Below, piece by piece: positions 55,940 to 64,000 of a stretch of DNA of 64,000 nt. Source of the stretch: Gyrodactylus bullatarudis (Eukaryota > Platyhelminthes > Monogenea > Gyrodactylidea > Gyrodactylidae); assembly GCA_012064415.1 (NCBI GenBank), contig SSNU01000073.1, positions 62,001 to 126,000 on the forward strand, written 5' to 3'. Both the position numbers and the translations under genes were made by a program. Each line of letters opens with the position of its first letter. Positions within the stretch are counted from its first letter, which is position 1. The notes beneath the pieces were generated by a model. That model saw only the letters and a list, made by a program, of their open reading frames with translations, was not told where the DNA came from and ran no database searches.

Positions 55940-56000
55940 TTGCACAGTGTAAGAATATAACGCTTTTATTTCGTCGCATACTCATCAGCTTATAAACGTA
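55940..56000 (-). ncRNA. PLE-type hammerhead ribozyme next to a transposon end
   Basis: Minus strand: TTTATAAG, CTGATGA (55988-55982), a two-pair stem II (GU with AC around AUGCG), GAAA (55972-55969), stem III AUA with UAU, triplet AUA, then UUCUUA. Stem I forms with two mismatches inside. Directly after TTA (55952-55950) comes CACTGTGCAAC, the same terminus as the palindrome at 59673, so a copy of that element seems to have inserted into this repeat. Confidence 0.6.
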
Positions 56001-56082
56001 TATAATTAGAATGTGTCCAAATATTGGTTTTTCTCCCAAAAAATCATAAATTGAAACAAGGAGACGATCCAAGGGACATGAA

Positions 56083-56810
56083 ATGAGTCTATCAGCAAGT
56101 CAGAATTTTGCAAAATGGTTATTGGAACTACTTGTCCCAATAATCGAAACGGACAAAAACCAAAGCGTAAAAAATACATTTGAGTTCATCAAGAGAATCA
56201 GGAATGTCGACTCAAAGAACACCAAAATGTTATCATTGGGTGCTTAATCCTTTTATACAAATATTCCGTTTAAAGAAACAGACGAATACATCGTTAAAAT
56301 ACCAAGTAAGTTAGTCCAAATTTCTTAAACACTAAGGAGATTGATAAATTTGTGTTGCAGAAATATCGTTTTATCATTCATTTATGTACAAAAAGACGGA
56401 GTACCATGGGTCACCACTTGGCCCTAAATTAGCGGAAGCCTTTATGGAAAATATAGTCCAGAACCTGAAACAAAGAATAGAAAAGACGTAAAAATATATA
56501 AGATACGTGGATGAAAACTTCCTGCCTATCAAAGATATATATGACCAAGATGAAATTCTGAATTATTTTAACAATGCCATCCAAATCTGAAATTCATCCT
56601 GGAGAATTAAATCAACCATGAATTACCATTTCTAGAAGAACAATTCGAAAGAAATCTAGAGGGACAACAATCAGAAGAAATTCGTGAAAATTTTTTTTTT
56701 CCAATCCTGATAAGTTCACAACCAGCATTGATCTCAACGCCAGGAACAAGAAACAGATCAGATGACTACACAGAAGAAAAAATGTAACCAAAAAATTTTC
56801 CAAAGTATGA
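56083..56810 (+). pseudogene. PLE reverse transcriptase relic, fourth lineage
   Basis: The frame opens SLSASQNFAKWLLELLVP, then FEFIKRIRN and a stop within motif A. It shifts to YTNIPFKETDEYI, then a motif B remnant (KDGV, then GSPLGPKLAEAF) near 56395-56440 and motif C as YVDE, with the second Asp replaced by Glu. Multiple stops follow. This lineage shares the PKLAE variant of motif B, unlike the LLADIF of the other copies. Confidence 0.8.
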
Positions 56811-57055
56811 AATTTTTCATGGAACCATATTTTACTATTTCAGATCTTATTTATTACTATAGACCCCCTATAATTTGTGATTAAAAATAAATTATTTAAA
56901 CCAAGAAATGTGATAGGAATATATACATGACTCATAAATATATATCCAAATGCTGCTCAATATATTACAGGTAAAAAGGGAGACTCACGCACTAAAAGAT
57001 TGACCAATTCAAAACCCATATTTTGAATAAATTTTCCTTATCTGGCGTTTATAAG

Positions 57056-57088
57056 CTGATGAGTATGCCACGAAATAAAAGCGCTATA
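57056..57088 (+). ncRNA. Hammerhead split by a MITE at the cleavage site
   Basis: CTGATGA (57056-57062), GTATGCCAC, GAAA (57072-57075) and stem III (AUA with UAU around AAAGCGC) end in A at 57088, the base 5' of the expected cleavage. The MITE starts at 57089, so the 3' strand of stem I lies beyond it at 57819 (TTCTTATTACTAATTGG). The ribozyme is inactivated by the insertion. Confidence 0.6.
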
Positions 57089-57816
57089 CAGTGAATTGGA
57101 TAGATAACGCCTCGCGATAGCTTTGCTCGTTTGAATTTTCCCTACTTATAACTTTCTGCCCCAAATTTCATCAACCAATAATATTAGAGTATTTATGCAA
57201 CCAATGAGAGTGAAACAATATTTATCATTATCCATTATCTCCAATGCGTATTGTTTTTAGCTTATGAGTCTCAGTTTAAATAAACTATATATTTTATTAC
57301 ATCATCAGTATGAGAATTCTCTGATCTTTACAAAACACCGAAAATCATTATAAATAACTGAAATAAAATAACTTTTTATCCTTGGTTTTCTGGATTTAAA
57401 ATTAATACCATTCGATAGAGCACCATTTTTTATGTGATTTGACCAAAATTCGTTAAAAAAGCTCTTTGATTTCTTGAGGAATTTAAATTTCAAATGTCCA
57501 TCTGAAATCTAATCATAAAATAAATCATAACTTGAAATCAAACTAAAAAAATATTCTTCACACATAATCACCCATCCATCCCTTTTCACAAAACATTCAC
57601 TCTCTAGCAACGTTTGCAATAACATAGGCTTACAAACTGGACCCTCTATTTTTTTACGGGGGTCTTTCGAGTGTTCCTCATCTCAACCCTATTCATTGAA
57701 ACTTATGAGACCCCCATACAAATGGGCGATCAATGGTTGGTCGAAAAAAAACAAACAGTGAAATAATGTTCAGAGTGTTAGATTTAAAAATTGTTATCCA
57801 GCTATCCAATTCACTG
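57089..57816. mobile_element. 728-bp MITE with CAGTGAATTGG ends, TA duplication
   Basis: CAGTGAATTGGATAG at the left and CTATCCAATTCACTG at the right. TA at 57087-57088 and 57817-57818. The 36.69-kb paralogue shows the empty site (GCGCTATATTCTTA), confirming precise insertion at TA. CAGTG termini with TA fit Tc1-type mobilisation. A truncated relative lies at 38401-38465. Interior non-coding. Confidence 0.9.
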
Positions 57817-57818
57817 TA

Positions 57819-59220
57819 TTCTTATTACTAATTGGCAGCACCTTCTTTCTAATAAAAATAACCATAGCTCAACTAAAATCAGAGATCCAAACGTTTTTCT
57901 CTATCAATGAACTTTTTTTAACTGTGATAAACCAAACTTTGCAAAATAATAGGTAAATGAAAACACTTTTATTCTAAAGTTAACATGAATTTATTGAGTA
58001 TTTTAGTTATAAGTATTTCAGTTATTTTTTTAAAATAGTTCCAGAATGTCCTAAGTATTTATGAAAAATTCATTTAGCTGATAAATTTTATGATAAACGA
58101 ATAAATAATTTATACTAATTTTCCAGAGACATTCAGTCAAGGTAATTAAAAATATTTTGATATATTGTTTTAAGAACATAAATAGATATTATTAAATTAG
58201 GATTTTATGTGCTTTACAATGTATTCATTGATTTAAAAATAAAATGTCATTCGATTTTGATCAGTGATAAAAAACAAGGGAATCTAAGACTCTAATTCTA
58301 ATAAATTACAAAATATCGAAAAAATTATAATAATCTTACCTCAATAAAATATTTATTATTAATTTTTCAGTGTTGCGTTAGTTTGATTGATTTTAAAATA
58401 TGAATTTTTTTAAATTATGAATAAAATAATGATGCATCAATAAGTAGTTGGTAATTTACTGGTGAAAAAATATTATCAACTTCTGAATTAACTTATTATG
58501 CTAATTAAATATTTTACTAATAGTTTATTATAACAATTGAGATGAATTGGTATATTTGCAAATTAACACGAGATTCTCCCGCCTTTAAAATGTGTACAAC
58601 TTAGTATACTTTCATATATCGATATAAACTACAACAAATAAGTTTTGATAACCAAAACTTTTGAAAATTCCTACCTTGATATTATTATTAATTAATAAGA
58701 AATGAGACTTATTTAATATATTTTACATCCCTATATATTTATATATGCTCATTAAAATGTATTCCGCGTAGATTATAATATGTTCATTTAAAATATATAT
58801 TCTAGGAGGATAAGAAACAGAGCGTAAATTTAAATTATTCTTATCTAATTGTCTCATAAAATCTTCATAATTTTTTTCAAAAGGTCAAGATACATTTATA
58901 TTGTTTTTTAAAAAGAATTCTTTATTCGTATATTTATTAAAAATTATTCATCATCAAATTATAAAAATTATCCTTTATCATGAGAAATATAGCAGAGAAA
59001 CGTATAAAAATCATTCAAGTAAATACTCAATGAAGGAAAATTTATGCTGCTCAAAAATATTATGTTTCCCTAATAAGCATCTTGCTCTGAATTAACATTG
59101 CTACACAAAAATCCAGGCTTCTAATATTGAAATTATTTAGAAGTAAAATGATTTTTAATTTTCTTAGGCGCTATGAAACAAAGTAAAAATTAAATATAAT
59201 TATTGAAATTTATTTATATA
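57819..59220. other. No gene recognised
   Basis: The first 100 bases continue the repeat that resembles 36700-36790 (AGCTCAACTAAAATCAGAGATC). The rest is AT-rich, with one 64-codon ORF (58901-59095) lacking motifs. Confidence 0.35.
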
Positions 59221-59475
59221 AAGTTGGACCAAAAATTACCGTCTTCCCTCTCCCCCTTTTTAAATCACTATCATACTTATAAGTAGAGTATCTTTATAAA
59301 AAAACTTAAATTTTCTGAGCTAAAATAATACTTTTCATTTTATCAAAATTCCAAAGAGCTTTTTTCAATGATAAATGGTGGGTTTATCGTACATAGATTC
59401 GGATCAAAAGATATGCATAATTTTATTATTTCACTGAAATAGATTTCTATCCAAAATTCACTTTTTTCCAACTTT
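59221..59475. repeat. Possible relative of the AAAGTTGG MITE
   Basis: AAAGTTGGACCAAAAATTA at the left and CCAACTTT at the right resemble the ends of the MITE at 51164-51510, including a following pyrimidine-rich block. No target duplication was found. Confidence 0.35.
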
Positions 59476-59672
59476 CGTGACGAAGAAGAAGATATATTTT
59501 CGCCTCAAAAACACTCAAAATTTGGATTTACTTACTCTTTACACTACTCATGCCAACATCCTACTGTTCCAAACCTTTTCACCAATCTCTTTCTCAAAAT
59601 CTTTATACATTTTTGTCTTCTCTCTCTATGGTAGAGATCATTTTCAAGTTTCTTGGTCCAAACTACTGATTA

Positions 59673-61668
59673 CACTGTGCAACAAAAAAAAATCAACTAA
59701 GCTGAAATTCACATATGTTGTTCAGTTTTTCATGCTGATTCTCGTGGTGGCATCCGTTTTTTTCTGAAAATAGGTTTGCAGTCTCTAGCGGTCCTTAAAG
59801 TTTTTTGAGAAGTTTTGTTTTGTAAAGAGTAAAACTTCATCCAGCAAGGTCCTACCATGACAATATTAGGCTTAAAAGAAAGCTAAAAGACCAAATAAGA
59901 TGATGCATTTGGTTACCAGGTGCAAAAATAAATTCAATGCTACAAAATGAAGCATTAAGTGCTCAAAAAAAGTTTTTTTACTTAAATTTTAATTAAAATT
60001 TCTTTTGTTGATAAAGTTTATATCAATTTATTCGTCTCTTGATGCTGATTCCGAATATCTAAGTTTTATTTTTGTTGGACAATTCTATCAAAAGTTATAA
60101 GCTCTCAAATTTAAGCATATACCACGCATACACACGCACATGAGTTACATGTAATTAGTGGAGAATGTGTAATGCACTATTTATNNNNNNNNNNNNNNNN
60201 NNNNNNNNNNNNNNNNNNNNNNNNNNNNNNNNNNNNNNNNNNNNNNNNNNNNNNNNNNNNNNNNNNNNNNNNNNNNNNNNNNNNNNNNNNNNNNNNNNNN
60301 NNNNNNNNNNNNNNNNNNNNNNNNNNNNNNNNNNNNNNNNNNNNNNNNNNNNNNNNNNNNNNNNNNNNNNNNNNNNNNNNNNNNNNNNNNNNNNNNNNNN
60401 NNNNNNNNNNNNNNNNNNNNNNNNNNNNNNNNNNNNNNNNNNNNNNNNNNNNNNNNNNNNNNNNNNNNNNNNNNNNNNNNNNNNNNNNNNNNNNNNNNNN
60501 NNNNNNNNNNNNNNNNNNNNNNNNNNNNNNNNNNNNNNNNNNNNNNNNNNNNNNNNNNNNNNNNNNNNNNNNNNNNNNNNNNNNNNNNNNNNNNNNNNNN
60601 NNNNNNNNNNNNNNNNNNNNNNNNNNNNNNNNNNNNNNNNNNNNNNNNNNNNNNNNNNNNNNNNNNNNNNNNNNNNNNNNNNNNNNNNNNNNNNNNNNNN
60701 NNNNNNNNNNNNNNNNNNNNNNNNNNNNNNNNNNNNNNNNNNNNNNNNNNNNNNNNNNNNNNNNNNNNNNNNNNNNNNNNNNNNNNNNNNNNNNNNNNNN
60801 NNNNNNNNNNNNNNNNNNNNNNNNNNNNNNNNNNNNNNNNNNNNNNNNNNNNNNNNNNNNNNNNNNNNNNNNNNNNNNNNNNNNNNNNNNNNNNNNNNNN
60901 NNNNNNNNNNNNNNNNNNNNNNNNNNNNNNNNNNNNNNNNNNNNNNNNNNNNNNNNNNNNNNNNNNNNNNNNNNNNNNNNNNNNNNNNNNNNNNNNNNNN
61001 NNNNNNNNNNNNNNNNNNNNNNNNNNNNNNNNNNNNNNNNNNNNNNNNNNNNNNNNNNNNNNNNNNNNNNNNNNNNNNNNNNNNNNNNNNNNNNNNNNNN
61101 NNNNNNNNNNNNNNNNNNNNNNNNNNNNNNNNNNNNNNNNNNNNNNNNNNNNNNNNNATAAATAGTGCATTACACATTCTCCACTAATTACATGTAACTC
61201 ATGTGCGTGTGTATGCGTGGTATATGCTTAAATTTGAGAGCTTATAACTTTTGATAGAATTGTCCAACAAAAATAAAACTTAGATATTCGGAATCAGCAT
61301 CAAGAGACGAATAAATTGATATAAACTTTATCAACAAAAGAAATTTTAATTAAAATTTAAGTAAAAAAACTTTTTTTGAGCACTTAATGCTTCATTTTGT
61401 AGCATTGAATTTATTTTTGCACCTGGTAACCAAATGCATCATCTTATTTGGTCTTTTAGCTTTCTTTTAAGCCTAATATTGTCATGGTAGGACCTTGCTG
61501 GATGAAGTTTTACTCTTTACAAAACAAAACTTCTCAAAAAACTTTAAGGACCGCTAGAGACTGCAAACCTATTTTCAGAAAAAAACGGATGCCACCACGA
61601 GAATCAGCATGAAAAACTGAACAACATATGTGAATTTCAGCTTAGTTGATTTTTTTTGTTGCACAGTG
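59673..61668. mobile_element. Palindromic foldback element around an assembly gap
   Basis: The left arm 59673-60184 and right arm 61158-61668 are reverse complements over their full 511-512 bases; I noticed one difference, in an A run. Arms begin CACTGTGCAAC and end GTTGCACAGTG, with TTA outside both (59670-59672, 61669-61671). The gap lies between the arms, so anything inside is unknown. The sharp ends and matching TTA favour a real element over a scaffolding error. The apparent 329-340-codon ORFs across the gap are artefacts of translating N. Confidence 0.75.
60185..61157. other. Assembly gap of 973 N
   Basis: Continuous N. Its length may be an estimate. Both edges show the same ATAAATAGTGCATTACACAT sequence in inverted orientation. 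Confidence 0.99.
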
Positions 61669-61889
61669 TTATGCATGAGCCATTAAAAACCATAAGAAAA
61701 AACATATTCATGATAATATTGAGAAAACGGCATGAAAATTCTTCTAATTTAAAATTTATGTTCAACAAATCTTTTAATACACTATTTGGAATTCTGAAGT
61801 AGAAAATTGATTTAAAATAATTACAACATTATACAATGGTTTTCATCAAAATATTTGCAATTTTAATATGATATTTTATATGATTACAT

Positions 61890-61940
61890 TTTCAAAGTAA
61901 CATTGCTGATGAAGCTTTAAGAGATCTACATTCAGTGAAA
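61890..61940 (+). repeat. PLE 3'-end fragment with decayed hammerhead core
   Basis: AAAGTAACATTGCTGATGAAG and CTTTAAGA match the PLE 3' end at 24785-24812. GAAA has become GAGA. A run of CAGTGAAAAT-like repeats follows to about 62010. Confidence 0.5.
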
Positions 61941-62009
61941 ATGGGAAATCAGTTAGTGGAAAGATACAACTAGTGAAACTGGGAAACCAGTAAAAACTCA
62001 GTGAAAACA

Positions 62010-62870
62010 CAACTTGGCTTGTAAACCTTAACATTCTTGTAAATCTATTCTTATTCGTCTAAGGCAAGAATACAGTAAAAATGGAGAATATTTAATTCAT
62101 CTCCCATTTTCACTAAGGATTTCCACTCACCGATTTTTCATTTTCCCTGTAATATCAGTAAGCTGCTTGTTTTTCCTGCTAAGACAAAAACACAAGAAAT
62201 AAATACTTTCCGAATAAAATAACTCGTTTTTAATTTGTTGGATTTAGTCTAATTTTTAAACATTATGTAAGACCACAAACGTAAGTGGATGATCAAATTT
62301 TTGCTCAACTGAAATCTTAGCTTATTTGTCGAGTATTATATCAACCACGGATTTATACAGAATATTCGATCAGAAATTCGAGTACAAGAAGATAATACAA
62401 TTACATTTTGGTTTTACATGCCAGATTTTTATAAATATTCCATACATCCTCCACAATTATTCTTGATAAGGTTTGACAATACTGTTGTTCAAAAAGAATT
62501 AAATGATAATATTCAATTATGATAATTTTTAATTATACTTTTCAGGTACATATATGAAACTGAGTAATGAAATTTATTTTGATTTTAAAATGCGACGATA
62601 ATCTAAGGGAAAATTAGTTTTAAGTGGGGGTTTATTCGCCCCCAGTGATATTCAGATGTATCTTTCTTTTGTACTAGTATGAATTCATTATGCCTTAGCT
62701 ATTCTTAATCTTCTATTAAAAAGAATGAAAAAATATCTAGAATAGGCCTCATAAAAAACTGACGTATGAAAACTCAGGATGTATAGATTCCAATCGGTAT
62801 TTACTGATCCACAAACTTGTTACGTATAAAAATAAATCTTCAATTAAGATTCTTTATAATTTTTTATTTT
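62010..62870. other. No gene recognised
   Basis: AT-rich, stop-rich sequence before the coding-like island. Confidence 0.35.
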
Positions 62871-62873
62871 ACC

Positions 62874-63024
62874 ATGAGCGTGGACGACCAATTTGATGCT
62901 CTCTCGAGAAGGGTGGTTGCTGAAATTTACTCTGCCTGCTCAGAATATCAACAAGATGAAATCCTCTCAGTAGCGAAGAGGAAATCAACCCTCATACAAA
63001 CGTTACTGATTATGTCTCCAAATG
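62874..63024 (+). CDS. Possible first exon of an unidentified gene
   Basis: ATG at 62874 in the context ACCATGAG opens a frame whose first 50 residues (starting MSVDDQFDALSRRVVAEIY) are rich in charged residues and less AT-biased than the surroundings. A GT at 63025 could be a weak donor; the codons after it become Phe/Ser-rich and look non-coding. The ORF extends upstream to 62817 with hydrophobic filler and downstream to 63095. I recognise no domain. A short gene or chance island is equally possible. Confidence 0.25.
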
Positions 63025-63099
63025 GTTTTTTTAGTTTTAGCAGTCATGAATTTTCTCTCGATATTTACAAAAAAATCTTTAAACCAATATTTTAATTTA

Positions 63100-64000
63100 T
63101 TTTACGATTACATGATACAGTAAATTGAAACAAGGCATGTAAAAAAACATGTATCGCGTACCTTTCCTGCAAATGTGTGTTATGTGTAAATCGTATAAAC
63201 AAGCATACACTAGGAGTAGAAAAATAAATTATTTTGAAAAGGTTGTCTTTCCCACACTGTAGAGAAGGCGTTATTATGTAATCAACGTAGAAATACAAAT
63301 TTATAATGTTAATTAATGTCCAAAGGTCACAGGTCCTCTTTTAGGAGCACCCACAAAAAGTTTGTACCTTAAATAAAAATTCTACTGTAATACTATAATT
63401 CATTAATCTATGATTCTAATTTTGCCTATAATTTTGTTATTTTTCGACTTTGTCTTAACCACATATATGAAGTTGGTTCATCAGGAAATGCTGATTTTGA
63501 ATCTTTTTAAACATATTTTAATTTTTTTTCAGAACACATATTGAGTGAGGAAAATTCAATGACTTAAATTTTGTTGAATCAAGGGAATAAGGAAAAAAAA
63601 TTATCACAGCATAGGGAAACTCATCTCATATTAGTAAAAATATGAGTCATAAGTTATGGCACTTCGTATGTCAATATACAAAATGTATTTACAAAACTTA
63701 TATCAATTTGACAAATCATTTATTCATGAGTATTATAATAAAAATATAATTAAATTAATTGAGATTTGAGAGATTTTAGGGGCTGAAAATGGAATAATTT
63801 CTGGTTTAATTTCAGAAAATTTTGAATTAAGGCTGAATGTTCACAGCACTTACTCCTTAACCTTTTCCCAGAACTTTAGCTCGAGTAATAAACAGAATAT
63901 TTTTTCTTGTAATAGAAGCATGAAAATAATACCATCAGATGCAGAATGAAAAACTCATATACCTCCTTAAATTTCAACCAGAAATATAATTCTGGGTGAA
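63100..64000. other. No gene recognised
   Basis: AT-rich sequence to the end of the window. The minus 68-codon ORF at 63092-63298 has no support. Confidence 0.35.

Noticed and set aside
60155..61187. Long ORFs of 329-340 codons on both strands
   Set aside because: They are translations of N across the assembly gap.

Overview
The window is about 70% A+T, intron-style eukaryotic sequence. It holds one long intact ORF near the left end and otherwise a dense record of mobile elements at many stages of decay. Metazoan transposon families (Penelope-like retroelements, mariner, Tc1, piggyBac) and extreme AT richness point to an invertebrate. An arthropod, possibly a parasitic copepod, is my guess and rests on general impression only.

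Layout. 1-2.0 kb: a single-exon 506-aa ORF of unknown function, with three ATTGG (inverted CCAAT) boxes upstream and a polyadenylation signal just after the stop. 2-5 kb: a TA-flanked MITE beside a decayed piggyBac transposase, then two copies of a repeat family, one inside a foldback element flanked by TTA. 5.1-7.3 kb: a Penelope-like element (PLE) reverse transcriptase broken by two frameshifts, preceded by a hammerhead ribozyme. 8.7-9.4 kb: the C-terminal GIY-YIG end of another PLE with its own hammerhead. 9.4-12.6 kb: a homogeneous 377-bp satellite that starts directly at a single N. 13.8-15.4 kb: a mariner inside another inverted-repeat element. 15.9-22.4 kb: inverted-repeat elements and, at 21.6-21.8 kb, a tRNA-derived SINE that carries a consensus hammerhead ribozyme. 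23.6-31.3 kb: several PLE copies, two arranged as head-to-head palindromes. 32-44.6 kb: MITEs with clear target-site duplications, mariner relics and more hammerhead-bearing repeats. 44.8-47.5 kb: a Tc1-like transposon interrupted by two PLE fragments and a MITE, with boundaries readable to the base. 47.5-57.8 kb: further Tc1 and PLE relics, including a hammerhead split by a MITE at its cleavage site. 59.7-61.7 kb: a palindrome with 512-bp arms around an assembly gap. The last 2 kb holds one short coding-like island.

Theme. Six sites have the full set of hammerhead parts (CUGANGA, GAAA, a pairing stem I and a pairing stem III), and about eight more are degenerate. They sit beside PLE coding remains on the sense strand, or in repeats that look like PLE ends; one sits in a tRNA-derived SINE. 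Hammerheads in PLEs are known (Cervera and de la Pena described them in eukaryotic PLEs), and the schistosome SINE-like SM-alpha satellite also has one. A SINE with an intact A box, B box and hammerhead beside many PLE hammerheads is the most unusual content here. Apart from the 506-aa ORF, no host gene can be supported with confidence. All repeat comparisons were made by eye.
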